Assembly (NCBI GenBank): GCA_016717115.1
Contig: JADKGE010000001.1
Span: 682,001-746,000, forward strand
Length of the DNA stretch: 64,000 bases
Direction: 5' to 3'
Source of the DNA: Actinomycetota bacterium
GTDB taxonomy: Bacteria > Actinomycetota > Actinomycetes > S36-B12
The notes beneath the pieces are model-generated. The model had not been told where the DNA came from and made no database searches. It saw nothing but the letters and a program-made list of their open reading frames with translations. Within the stretch, counting starts at the first letter, position 1, and each line of letters starts with the position of its first letter. This document shows positions 54,039 to 61,853 of this stretch, in pieces. Made by a program: the position numbers and the translations under genes.

Positions 54039-54726
54039 CGGTCTTTGCCAGGCCGTAGGTGGGCTCTCGTCGTTTGACGGCCGCGATGACACGGTAGGTG
54101 ACGGGGAGTAGCACAACCTCGAGGAGCGTCTTGTAGAAGTAGCCCACCAGGACGTAGTTCCAGAACTCGGCCCCCGTGATGACGCCGTAGAACGCGACGG
54201 TGCAGAAGACAAGGGTGTCGGCGAACTCGCCGACCACGGTGGAACCGATGAGGCGCAGCCACAGGCGGCGTTCCTTGGTGCGCTCCTTGATCTTGACGAG
54301 GACGTAGGCGTTGAGGAACTGCCCGACCAGGTAGCCGAGCACGCTGGCAAGGACGATGCGTGGGACGAACCCGAGCACGGCTTCGAAGGCGTCCTGGTTG
54401 CCCCAGCCGTCGGCGGGCGGAGCGAGCTGGACGAGCCAGAACGTGAGGGCGGCCAGCACGGACATGGCGAAGCCCAGCAGGATCGCTCGACGCGCGGCCT
54501 TGAGGCCGTACACCTCGCTCAGGACGTCACCGACGATGTAGGTGAGCGGGAAGAGGATCGCACCGCCGTCAGTGATGAGGGGACCGAGGGCGATGAGCTT
54601 GGTGGCCCCGATGTTCGAGATGAGCAGGAGGCCGACGAAGACGGCGACGATGACGGGATACAGGCCCGGTCCGGGCGTCGCGAAGTGAACACGTTCGCGT
54701 TCGCGCTCGGGTGATTGTGTGGTCAT
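54022..54726 (-). CDS. Queuosine precursor transporter (YhhQ/VUT family)
   Basis: A 234-residue membrane protein with six spans. It shows VGLLLISNIGATKLI, PLTYIVGDVLSEVYGLKAAR (the conserved D-x-x-x-E-V-Y-G loop) and STVVGEFADTLVFCTVAFYG, which are family signatures. It imports preQ0/preQ1 or queuine. Convergent overlap with tgt strongly supports a queuosine salvage function; no queCDEF genes are in this window. ATG 54726 is preferred over GTG 54735. Confidence 0.92.
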   Translation of the reverse strand: MTTQSPERERERVHFATPGPGLYPVIVAVFVGLLLISNIGATKLIALGPLITDGGAILFPLTYIVGDVLSEVYGLKAARRAILLGFAMSVLAALTFWLVQLAPPADGWGNQDAFEAVLGFVPRIVLASVLGYLVGQFLNAYVLVKIKERTKERRLWLRLIGSTVVGEFADTLVFCTVAFYGVITGAEFWNYVLVGYFYKTLLEVVLLPVTYRVIAAVKRREPTYGLAKTVSSSS

Positions 54727-54766
54727 GGTGTGCACATTGAATCAGCGGGCCGCCGCACGGTAACTC

Positions 54767-55450
54767 CTAGGCCAGCCCTGCCTGAACGGCCCGGTAGGCG
54801 ATCTCGGACCGGCGCTTCGCACCGAACTTGACCATGGCGTTGTGCAGATGGAACTTCACGGTGCTCTCACTGATGAACAGCGCGGCCGCGATCTCCTTGT
54901 TCGACATGCCGCGCGCGACCAAGCGGACGACCTCTCGCTCGCGATCCGAGAACTTCGCCGCAAGCGGCACCTGCCCCCCGATGCTCCGGGTGACGACGGC
55001 GGCGACCTCGGAGCTGAAGGCGCTGTCGCCGCGGTCGACCGCGAGAACGATGCGCCCGAGCTCGTCGGGAGTGCACGTCTTGAGGGCATAGCCGGCAGCG
55101 CCGCGCCGAAGAGCCTCCAGCACGATGAACTCGGACACCGCCGTGGTGAGGACGAGCACGCGTACGGAGGGGAACTGCCGGCTGATGTCCTGCAGCAACG
55201 CCAGGCCGCTGGTGGTGTCGTCCTCGAGGTCGACGTCGACGATGACCATGTCCGGCTCGAGGCTGGCGATCTGGTCGAGGGCGGTGGCCGGGTCCCCGCT
55301 CTCGGAGATGACCGCGATGCCGGGGCGGCGCTCCAGGACGGTCCGGACGCCCGCGCGGTAGATGACGTTGGAGTCGACGATGGCGACGCGCACCCGGGCC
55401 TTGGGCGCCCGGTAGGCGCGGGGTAGCGACTGGCTGAGGCTCACGGTCAC
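54767..55450 (-). CDS. NarL/LuxR-type response regulator
   Basis: A 227-residue regulator. The receiver domain (about 20-135) has the acidic pocket and phospho-acceptor in VIVDVDLEDD, LTT and YALKTCTPDE. The LuxR helix-turn-helix (about 162-222) has FSDREREVVRLVARGMSNKE and SESTVKFHLHNAMVKFGAKR. No kinase gene is adjacent. It is divergent from the aldehyde dehydrogenase gene across an intergenic space with CTAGCC repeats, which makes it a candidate regulator of that gene. The start is GTG; a GAAGGAC site precedes it. Confidence 0.9.
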   Translation of the reverse strand: MTVSLSQSLPRAYRAPKARVRVAIVDSNVIYRAGVRTVLERRPGIAVISESGDPATALDQIASLEPDMVIVDVDLEDDTTSGLALLQDISRQFPSVRVLVLTTAVSEFIVLEALRRGAAGYALKTCTPDELGRIVLAVDRGDSAFSSEVAAVVTRSIGGQVPLAAKFSDREREVVRLVARGMSNKEIAAALFISESTVKFHLHNAMVKFGAKRRSEIAYRAVQAGLA

Positions 55451-55466
55451 CGTCCTTCTACCTGCA

Positions 55467-55528
55467 CCCTAGCCGGATGGACAGGGGGCTAGCCCACCGT
55501 TCGGCCAGTCTGTGACTAGCCAGCCCCC
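55467..55528. promoter_or_regulatory. CTAGCC repeats between the regulator and aldehyde dehydrogenase genes
   Basis: CTAGCC occurs at 55469-55474, within GGCTAGCC at about 55488-55494, and at 55516-55521. The outer part forms an inverted repeat GGGGGCTAG ... CTAGCCAGCCCCC (55484-55528). This is a plausible binding array for the divergent response regulator. Confidence 0.45.
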
Positions 55529-55601
55529 ATGCGGGCAGACGGCCGTGTGATCCAGGTCATAGCGTCACCCAATCCGCCGTTCCCCCCGCTCAAGGAGAGC
55601 C

Positions 55602-57125
55602 ATGACCGTCTACGCCGCACCAGGCCAGCCCGGCAGCGCGATGAGCTACAAGTCGCGCTACGACAACTACATCGGGGGCGAGTACGTGCCGCCGTCGTCC
55701 GGCCTCTACTTCGAGAACGTCACACCGGTCAACGGGCAGGTGTTCTGCGAGGTGGCGCGCGGCAATGCCGCCGACGTCGAGCTGGCGCTGGATGCGGCGC
55801 ACAACGCCGCAGATGCCTGGGGGAGGGCCACAGTCACCGAGCGATCGAACATCCTTCTCAAGATCGCCGACCGCATGGAGGCGAATCTCGAGGCGCTCGC
55901 CGTCGCAGAGACCTGGGACAACGGCAAGCCGATCCGCGAGACCATCGGCGCCGACATCCCGCTGGCCATCGACCACTTCCGGTACTTCGCCGGTGCTCTG
56001 CGGGCGCAGGAAGGCTCGATCGGCGAGATCGCGCCCGACCTGGTCGCCTACCACTACCACGAGCCGCTGGGCGTCGTCGCCCAGATCATCCCGTGGAACT
56101 TCCCGATCCTCATGGCCGTGTGGAAGCTGGCCCCAGCCCTGGCCGCCGGCAACTGCGTCATCCTCAAGCCGGCCGAGCAGACGCCGGTGTCCATCCACTT
56201 TTGGCTCTCGCTGATCGAGGACCTGCTGCCCCCCGGCGTCCTGAACATCATCAACGGATTCGGGGTCGAGGCGGGCAAGCCGCTCGCATCGTCGCGTCGC
56301 ATCGCCAAGGTCGCCTTCACCGGAGAGACCACCACCGGTCGACTCATCATGCAGTACGCGGCCGAGAACATCATCCCTGTCACTCTCGAGCTCGGCGGCA
56401 AGAGCGCCAACATCTTCTTCGGCGACGTCGCGGCGCAGAACGACGACTTCTACAGCAAGACGCTCGAGGGCTTCACGATGTTCGCGTTCAACCAGGGCGA
56501 GGTCTGCACGTGCCCGTCGCGCGCGCTGGTCGACTCCGAGATCTACGACACCTTCCTGCCGGACGCCATCGCGCGCACGGAGAAGGTCATCCAGGGCAAC
56601 CCCCTCGACTTGAGCACGATGCTCGGTGCCCAGGCGAGCAACGACCAGCTCGAGAAGATCCTGTCCTACATCGACATCGGCAAGGCCGAGGGAGCCCGCA
56701 TCCTCACAGGTGGGGAGCGGGTTGACCTCGGCGGGGAGCTGTCGGGCGGCTACTACGTGCAGCCGACGATCTTCGAGGGTGACAACTCCATGCGGATCTT
56801 CCAGGAGGAGATCTTCGGTCCGGTCGTGTCGGTGACGCGCTTCAGCGGCTTCGACGATGCCATCAAGATCGCGAACGACACCCTCTACGGGCTCGGTGCC
56901 GGCGTGTGGAGCCGAGACGGCAACACGGCCTTCAACGCGGGTCGGGCGATCAAGGCCGGCCGCGTGTGGACGAACTGCTACCACGACTACTCGGCGCACG
57001 CCGCGTTCGGTGGCTACAAGCAGTCGGGCATCGGGCGCGAGACGCATCTCATGATGCTCGACCACTACCAGCAGACGAAGAACCTGCTGGTGTCCTACTC
57101 GCCGAAGCCCGTCGGCTTCTACTAG
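55602..57125 (+). CDS. NAD-dependent aldehyde dehydrogenase (ExaC/acetaldehyde type)
   Basis: A 507-residue enzyme. It has IIPWNFPILMAVWKLAPALA (about 166-185), FTGETTTGR (about 244), the catalytic Glu in LELGGKSANIFF (about 266) and the catalytic Cys in NQGEVCTCPSRAL (about 303). EEIFGPVVSVTRF and FGGYKQSGIGRETH are further signatures. The close match to ExaC-type acetaldehyde dehydrogenases and the DUF779 gene downstream suggest oxidation of acetaldehyde or similar short aldehydes. AAGGAGA precedes ATG 55602. Confidence 0.94.
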   Translation: MTVYAAPGQPGSAMSYKSRYDNYIGGEYVPPSSGLYFENVTPVNGQVFCEVARGNAADVELALDAAHNAADAWGRATVTERSNILLKIADRMEANLEALAVAETWDNGKPIRETIGADIPLAIDHFRYFAGALRAQEGSIGEIAPDLVAYHYHEPLGVVAQIIPWNFPILMAVWKLAPALAAGNCVILKPAEQTPVSIHFWLSLIEDLLPPGVLNIINGFGVEAGKPLASSRRIAKVAFTGETTTGRLIMQYAAENIIPVTLELGGKSANIFFGDVAAQNDDFYSKTLEGFTMFAFNQGEVCTCPSRALVDSEIYDTFLPDAIARTEKVIQGNPLDLSTMLGAQASNDQLEKILSYIDIGKAEGARILTGGERVDLGGELSGGYYVQPTIFEGDNSMRIFQEEIFGPVVSVTRFSGFDDAIKIANDTLYGLGAGVWSRDGNTAFNAGRAIKAGRVWTNCYHDYSAHAAFGGYKQSGIGRETHLMMLDHYQQTKNLLVSYSPKPVGFY

Positions 57126-57167
57126 AGCGCCGACCGGCAGCCCGAGAACGCGCCTAGAGTGACCGGC

Positions 57168-57566
57168 ATGGTCGAGCGCGTAGACGTGACCCCTGAGGCG
57201 GCGGACCTGCTCCGCCGCCTCAGGGCCATCCATGGCCCGCTGATGTTCCACCAATCGGGTGGCTGCTGCGACGGGTCGGCGCCGATGTGCTACCTCGCAG
57301 GGGAGTTCCGCACGGGCGGTTCGGATGTTCGCCTCGAGCGGCTCGAGGTCGAGGACGTTCCCGAGCCGATCGACTTTTGGATGTCCGCGGCTCAGTTCGA
57401 GTACTGGGCGCACACGCGGCTGACCATCGATGCCGTTCCTGGGCGCGGCGGTGGCTTCTCGCTGGAGTCGCCCGAGGGAATGCGATTCCTCACGCGCTCG
57501 CGACTGTTCACCGACGAGGAGTACCGGGAACTGGCCGACCATCCGGTCGTTCCGGGCGGCAGCTGA
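57168..57566 (+). CDS. DUF779 protein linked to aldehyde dehydrogenase
   Basis: A 132-residue protein with the DUF779 motif MFHQSGGCCDGSAPMCY (about 25-41), whose cysteines may bind metal or an iron-sulfur centre. DFWMSAAQFEYWAHTRLTID and FSLESPEGMRFLTRSRLF follow. It nearly always follows an acetaldehyde dehydrogenase in actinobacteria; its function is unknown. ATG 57168 is 7 nt after TAGAGT (57155-57160), so it has its own promoter 42 bp past the dehydrogenase stop. Confidence 0.9.
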   Translation: MVERVDVTPEAADLLRRLRAIHGPLMFHQSGGCCDGSAPMCYLAGEFRTGGSDVRLERLEVEDVPEPIDFWMSAAQFEYWAHTRLTIDAVPGRGGGFSLESPEGMRFLTRSRLFTDEEYRELADHPVVPGGS

Positions 57567-57591
57567 CCGGCTGGCGCGCGATCGCGAGCGT

Positions 57592-57666
57592 GGCGCCCCC
57601 GGCAGGATTCGAACCTGCGACCTTCGGTACCGGAAACCGGCGCTCTATCCCCTGAGCTACGGGGGC
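57592..57666 (-). tRNA. tRNA-Arg (anticodon CCG), with an apparent 1-base deletion
   Basis: The minus strand reads a 5' acceptor GCCCCCG, D stem GCTC/GAGC, anticodon loop TTCCGGT (anticodon CCG), and T arm GCAGG-TTCGAAT-CCTGC. The 3' acceptor is followed by an encoded CCA. The 3' acceptor strand has only four Gs (CGGGGC) where five are needed to pair with the 5' strand. Either one base was lost in sequencing or the acceptor stem is bulged. Confidence 0.9.
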
Positions 57667-57734
57667 TCGGGCCTGCACAGGCTACCAGCGGGGCGCGGCC
57701 GACGAACGCCGCGTCCTTCGGCAAGGATGTGGCC

Positions 57735-58589
57735 GTGAGATCCCGCATCGAGCAGCTCCTCGCCTGGGGTCAGCGGCTGTTTCTGGAGTACCAGCGTAGC
57801 AGGGCGTCGCTGGCGGCGGGTGGGCTGGCCTACTTCGTGGCCTTGTCGATCGCTCCGGCGGCCCTCGCCTTCGGCATGGTGGCCGGACTCGTGTTCGATC
57901 CGGCGGACGTGCGCACGGCGCTGGAGAATCTCGCGGGTCGGGCACCCGGGACCATCGGCAACGTCCAGCCGGCCATCGACGCGATCGTCAGCACGATCGA
58001 GGGGGCGTCGGCAACCGCCTTCACCGCCACGACGGTGATCAGCGCGATCGTGGCGATCTATGCGTCGTCCAAGGTGGTCCTCGGCGTGCGCATGGCGATG
58101 AACACCGTCTTCGGAGTCGTGGAGACTCGCAGCGGACTGATCGAGCGGGGGATCGCGACCGTCATCACCCTGGTCGGGCTGGTGGGGGCCGTCGCGATCG
58201 TCGTCCTGATGACCTTCGTGCCACGCGTCCTGCAATGGCTGGGCGTCACCGGTTTCGCCGCCTCCACCGGCAATTGGCTGATCGACTGGCTCATCGTCCT
58301 TGCCCTCATCTACGCCGCCGTGCGCTGGGTGATGCACCATGCACCGAACCACGGACTGCGGGTGCCGTGGACCTCGCTCGGCGTGAGCCTGGCCACGGTC
58401 GGTATCGGCGCGGCCACTGTGGGCGTGGGCATCTACGCGCGGTTCTCGACGAGCCTTGGCGCGGCAGTACTGGTGTTTGGCACCGCCGTGGTCATCCTGC
58501 TGTGGCTCTACCTGTGCTTCGTCGCCCTGCTGTGGGGGGCCATCATCGAGGCGGACCGGCAGCGCCTGGCAGTGGCGGCCTCGGACTGA
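57735..58589 (+). CDS. YihY/BrkB family inner-membrane protein
   Basis: A 284-residue protein with about six membrane spans. It has YQRSRASLAAGGLAYFVALS near the N-terminus, ASSKVVLGVRMAMNTVFGVV in the middle, then VPWTSLGVSLATVGIGAATV and GTAVVILLWLYLCFVALLWG at the end, as in the YihY family (formerly mislabelled RNase BN). The function is unknown. GTG 57735 is 6 nt after AAGGAT; GTG 57729 is an alternative. It is divergent from the tRNA gene. Confidence 0.9.
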   Translation: MRSRIEQLLAWGQRLFLEYQRSRASLAAGGLAYFVALSIAPAALAFGMVAGLVFDPADVRTALENLAGRAPGTIGNVQPAIDAIVSTIEGASATAFTATTVISAIVAIYASSKVVLGVRMAMNTVFGVVETRSGLIERGIATVITLVGLVGAVAIVVLMTFVPRVLQWLGVTGFAASTGNWLIDWLIVLALIYAAVRWVMHHAPNHGLRVPWTSLGVSLATVGIGAATVGVGIYARFSTSLGAAVLVFGTAVVILLWLYLCFVALLWGAIIEADRQRLAVAASD

Positions 58590-58593
58590 CGGC

Positions 58594-58905
58594 CTACGAC
58601 GAGAACCAGCGGGGCGGTCCGGTGATGAACGCCGTGACGAACCCGGCGAGCGCGCCGCCGAAGCCCATCGACAATGGATTTGGGTCAACGAGCGGGAGGA
58701 ACCACAGGAAGGCGCCGAGGCCGAAGGTCACCACGCCCATCGCGACCGCGGCGATGACCGCGAAGGCGAATCGCCCGCCGCTCTTGTCATCGGTGGTGGC
58801 GGGCGTGTTCTTCGGCTTCTCGACAGCCGACCCGGGGGTCGGGGCCGCCGGCCTGTTCGTGGCATCGATTTCCCGCAGGAGTCGCTCGATCTCGTCGTCA
58901 GCCAT
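58594..58905 (-). CDS. Small two-helix membrane protein
   Basis: A 103-residue protein: an acidic N-terminal helix (MADDEIERLLREIDATNRP), a polar linker and two membrane spans (FAFAVIAAVAMGVVTFGLGA, GFGGALAGFVTAFITG). No family is recognised. ATG 58905 lies 6 nt after CACAAT (58917-58912), the same box as at the hydrolase gene at 51119. It converges on yihY with 4 bp between the stops. Confidence 0.7.
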   Translation of the reverse strand: MADDEIERLLREIDATNRPAAPTPGSAVEKPKNTPATTDDKSGGRFAFAVIAAVAMGVVTFGLGAFLWFLPLVDPNPLSMGFGGALAGFVTAFITGPPRWFSS

Positions 58906-58918
58906 GACCCAATTGTGC

Positions 58919-59041
58919 CTCAACCGGGCGGGGGTGCCGACGGATCGGTCTGGACCAGCCCGACGCGGTTGCCTTCGGTGTCCTGGAAGACGGCTGAGTA
59001 GCCGACCGTCGGGATGGGCATCCGCTCGGTCAGGCGACGGG
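58919..59041 (-). pseudogene. C-terminal fragment of a VOC/glyoxalase-fold protein
   Basis: About 40 codons end in MPIPTVGYSAVFQDTEGNRV, then GLVQTDPSAPPPG before the stop at 58919. This is the last beta-alpha-beta unit of a VOC-family protein. The 5' part is absent: at about 59041 the sequence passes directly into a fragment of another gene on the opposite strand. It is not likely to be expressed as a working protein. Confidence 0.7.
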
Positions 59042-59185
59042 CGCCTGCTCACCTCGGAGGGGTTCGGTCACTCGACCGCGGCCAACGCTGACCCCTGCAT
59101 CAACAACGCCGTCGCTGGCTACCTGGTGACCGGAACCCTGCCGGCCAAGGGCACCATCTGCCCCGCACCCGCCCCCCTGGCGTAG
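59042..59185 (+). pseudogene. C-terminal fragment of an exported peptidase (TAP-like domain)
   Basis: RLLTSEGFGHSTAANADPCI, then NNAVAGYLVTGTLPAKGTIC, matches the C-terminal His-containing segment of the peptidases at 43.6 kb and 59.7 kb. The 5' nine tenths are missing. Together with the VOC fragment it marks a deletion between two genes that once faced away from each other. Confidence 0.7.
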
Positions 59186-59238
59186 GGCACAGCCACTCGT
59201 AAGCGCAAGAACCCAACCACCACGCAGAGGAGCACACC

Positions 59239-59457
59239 ATGGACCCGAAGCTCGAGGACGCCGCCGGACGCGTCAAGGAAGCAGCCGGCACCATCACTGG
59301 CAACGACGCCCTCAAGGCCGAAGGCGCCGCCGACCAGGCCTCCGCTCAGGCGCACGAGGTCATCAACGCCGCCGCCGACAAGGCCAAGAGCGTGGTCGAG
59401 GGTGTTACCAACGCCGCAGAAGGCGCTATCGACGCAGCAAGGGACAAGCTGTCGTAA
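59239..59457 (+). CDS. CsbD family stress protein
   Basis: A 72-residue hydrophilic, Ala- and Lys-rich helical protein starting MDPKLEDAAGRVKEAAGTIT, the CsbD signature. Members are abundant general-stress proteins; in Bacillus they belong to the SigB regulon, and SigF control here would be an analogous guess. GAGGAGC precedes the ATG. Confidence 0.92.
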   Translation: MDPKLEDAAGRVKEAAGTITGNDALKAEGAADQASAQAHEVINAAADKAKSVVEGVTNAAEGAIDAARDKLS

Positions 59458-59646
59458 CCGTGCTGACTCCTGGAGGGAGTCTTCGCCGAGCCCTTCTAGC
59501 GCTCTCCCACGCGGCACCGGACCATCCAGTCACCACCATGTGATGCCGAAGATGGGGAAATGAGAGGGTGAAGAATGTTTACCCCCTCCGAGGGCTGGGA
59601 ATGATTCGTGCGTCGGTTCCTGGTCGGGGGGCCAGGGGCCGACAGG

Positions 59647-59677
59647 GAGGGGCCTCGCCCGGTGGGTGGGGCCCCTC
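59647..59677 (+). terminator. Hairpin downstream of csbD
   Basis: GAGGGGCC (59647-59654) pairs with GGCCCCTC (59670-59677) over a 15-nt loop. It lies about 190 bp after the csbD stop and 70 bp before the next gene. The rest of the 59458-59746 gap shows no gene. Confidence 0.4.
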
Positions 59678-59746
59678 GCGCATGCGGGTCACGTCGGCGC
59701 CGATGACGACCGCTGAGCCGCGCTGGCCGCTATGTTGTGCGCAACC

Positions 59747-61336
59747 GTGACCGCTGATCCGTGGCTGTCGAAGGGGGCGCACATGCTCTGTGGCGCGCCG
59801 CGAGATCGACTTCGGACCGGAACCCTCATGGCCCTCATGCTGGCCTTGGTGATCGCCGCCCCGGCGGCGGCCCGTCCGGCAGGCGACGAGGGCACCGAAG
59901 TCACGTCGGCGCTCGTCTGGGCGCCTTGTGGCGAGCGACTCGAGTGCTCGCAGGTGCGGGTGCCGCTGGACTGGGCTCACCCCCGTGAGGGCACGATCTC
60001 CTTACCGGTGATCCGGCACCTCGCCAGCCGTGCTGGAAGTCGGATCGGATCGCTTTTCGTCAATGCGGGCGGCGCGACAGGAAGCGTCGAGGCGGTTCGC
60101 GCGGAAGGAGCCAGCCTCGATGCGCTCGGCGGCGGGCGGTTCGACGTAGTCGGCTGGGCGCTTCGTGGCACCGCGGGAGATCGCGCGGTGCGCTGCTTCG
60201 ACGACACCGGCCAGCGGGTGAGGTTCTGGGGTGGTCTGCCGATTCCGACCACACGCCTGCAAGCACAGACCACCGTCCCCCGGATCGCCGACTACGCGCG
60301 GCGGTGCGGAAAGCTCAACGGCGATCTGCTTGCGCACGTCTCCACCACGGACGACGCCCGCGACCTCGATCTGCTTCGACGGCTCGTCGGGGACCGGGCC
60401 TTGACCTACAAGGCCGTCTCGTACGGCACGTTCCTGGGCCAGACGTACGCCAACCTGTACCCGGACCGCGTCCGAGCGATGGTCCTCGATGGACTCGTGG
60501 ATCCGCATGTCGTGATGCGCGGCGCTGAAGCGAGGTTCGCCGACACGGTGGCCGCGATGGACCAGGGTTTGGATCAGTTCGTTGCGCGATGTCAGGACGC
60601 TGGGCCTTCGCGGTGCGCCCTCGCTGGCAGTGGACCGGTCTCCGAGCGCGTGGCTGAGTTGCTGGCGCGGTTGCGAAGCGGACCCATTCCGGCGCCGACC
60701 GCGCAGCCGCCGGGCGCCCTGCAGCACGGGGACGTCCTGACCGCCATGTTCGTGTCGCTGACGAACCCGGCCGCATGGCCGCAGCTCGCCACCGACCTAG
60801 CGGCGGCGGATAACGGCGACGGATCGGCCCTCGCGACGCTGGCCCGAGCGGTACTGAGCGGCGTCAGATCGGCGGCAGGGGACCCGACCGCGGCGATCAC
60901 CTGCACTGACAGCCCTGCCCGTCGAGGCCTGCAGTCCTGGCCTCAGGTCACCAGGCACCTGACCGAGGTGAGTGCCATCGGTGGGCCCTTCGTGGGCTGG
61001 GCCAGCTGGGCGCCCTGCGCCTCATGGCCGGCGCGAAGCGCCGACCGTTACACCGGTCCATGGAATGCCAGCACTCCGCACCCGATCCTGGTCATCGGCA
61101 CGCGATTCGATCCCGCGACGCCGTACGCAAATGCCCAGCGGGTCGCGCGCCTGCTGAGGTCGGCGGTCCTGCTGACGCATGACGGGTACGGCCACACCAG
61201 CGAGGCCGATCCCAGTTCCTGCGTGCAGGAGGCGATCACTGCCTATCTCGTCGACGTCGTCACGCCTGCGCGCGGGACAGTGTGCCCGTCCGACCGAGAG
61301 CCTTTTGACGCGGACTTCGGGACGCGACTGCCGTGA
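59747..61336 (+). CDS. Exported alpha/beta-hydrolase peptidase (Slp/TAP-like), divergent paralogue
   Basis: About 529 residues: a signal peptide (TGTLMALMLALVIAAPAAA), then ECSQVRVPLDWAHP and oxyanion-like NAGGATGS in place of NPGGPGAS. VVGWALRGTAGD stands where D-P-R-G is usual, and the elbow AVSYGTFLG carries the Ser. The C-terminal TAP domain has ILVIGTRFDPATPYANAQ and GYGHTS. The altered oxyanion and DPRG segments suggest changed specificity or activity. GTG 59747 is used; ATG 59783 is an alternative. It ends 12 bp before a bidirectional terminator. Confidence 0.85.
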   Translation: MTADPWLSKGAHMLCGAPRDRLRTGTLMALMLALVIAAPAAARPAGDEGTEVTSALVWAPCGERLECSQVRVPLDWAHPREGTISLPVIRHLASRAGSRIGSLFVNAGGATGSVEAVRAEGASLDALGGGRFDVVGWALRGTAGDRAVRCFDDTGQRVRFWGGLPIPTTRLQAQTTVPRIADYARRCGKLNGDLLAHVSTTDDARDLDLLRRLVGDRALTYKAVSYGTFLGQTYANLYPDRVRAMVLDGLVDPHVVMRGAEARFADTVAAMDQGLDQFVARCQDAGPSRCALAGSGPVSERVAELLARLRSGPIPAPTAQPPGALQHGDVLTAMFVSLTNPAAWPQLATDLAAADNGDGSALATLARAVLSGVRSAAGDPTAAITCTDSPARRGLQSWPQVTRHLTEVSAIGGPFVGWASWAPCASWPARSADRYTGPWNASTPHPILVIGTRFDPATPYANAQRVARLLRSAVLLTHDGYGHTSEADPSSCVQEAITAYLVDVVTPARGTVCPSDREPFDADFGTRLP

Positions 61337-61347
61337 GCGGACATGCA

Positions 61348-61375
61348 ACGGGCCCCGCCATGAGGCGGGGCCCGT
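61348..61375. terminator. Bidirectional terminator between the peptidase and csp genes
   Basis: ACGGGCCCCGCC (61348-61359) and GGCGGGGCCCGT (61364-61375) form a 12-bp stem around ATGA, between convergent genes. Confidence 0.85.
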
Positions 61376-61394
61376 CACGAAGTCCGTCGAGCGC

Positions 61395-61598
61395 TCAGGC
61401 GATGGTGACCTTGTCGGCCTGGGGGCCCTTCGGACCCTGGACGATCTCGAACTCGACTGCCTGGTTCTCGTCGAGCGAGCGGTAGCCGTCGGACTGGATG
61501 GCCGAGTAGTGGACGAACACGTCCGGGCCACCGTCGGCCTGGGCGATGAAGCCGTAGCCCTTCTCAGCGTTGAACCACTTCACCGTTCCATGAGCCAT
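61395..61598 (-). CDS. Cold-shock domain protein
   Basis: A 67-residue CspA-type protein: VKWFNAEKGYGFI (RNP1, about 5-17), DVFVHYSAI (RNP2, about 26-34), then PKGPQADKVTIA. It binds single-stranded RNA and melts secondary structure. An AAGGAG site lies upstream of ATG 61598. The mRNA leader appears long, about 160 nt, as usual for cold-shock genes. Confidence 0.96.
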   Translation of the reverse strand: MAHGTVKWFNAEKGYGFIAQADGGPDVFVHYSAIQSDGYRSLDENQAVEFEIVQGPKGPQADKVTIA

Positions 61599-61796
61599 GA
61601 TTCACATTCTCCTTGCACGAAACCTCACGACGGACGGTTGCCCGGCGTGTGGCGAAGCCGTGGACACGCCGTTCCGTCATCTGTGCTCGTGCTCAGAAAA
61701 GCAGAAGCCCACCTTTGTGGGGCGGGCATCTCAGAACGGTCGTGCTGATGTGGCCTTGCCTGCGAAAAGCATAGCCCGTGACCCGGTGAACGGGAA
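61599..61796 (-). promoter_or_regulatory. csp promoter and long 5' leader
   Basis: On the minus strand TTCCCG (61796-61791), a 17-nt spacer and TATGCT (61773-61768) give a transcript start near 61761, about 163 nt before the ATG. The leader has a small hairpin, CCCAC-loop-GTGGG (61707-61720). Cold-shock leaders often control mRNA stability and translation. Confidence 0.5.
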
Positions 61797-61853
61797 GGAA
61801 ACCGTGCCTAGGGGCCTCCTTCGCACTGCGCCCGCCGTGGATAGGCTCGGGCG

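Noticed and set aside
59590..59625. Second SigR-type promoter (GGGAAT followed by GTT) before the 59.7-kb peptidase
   Set aside because: The spacer is only about 13 nt, too short for the SigR consensus of about 18.
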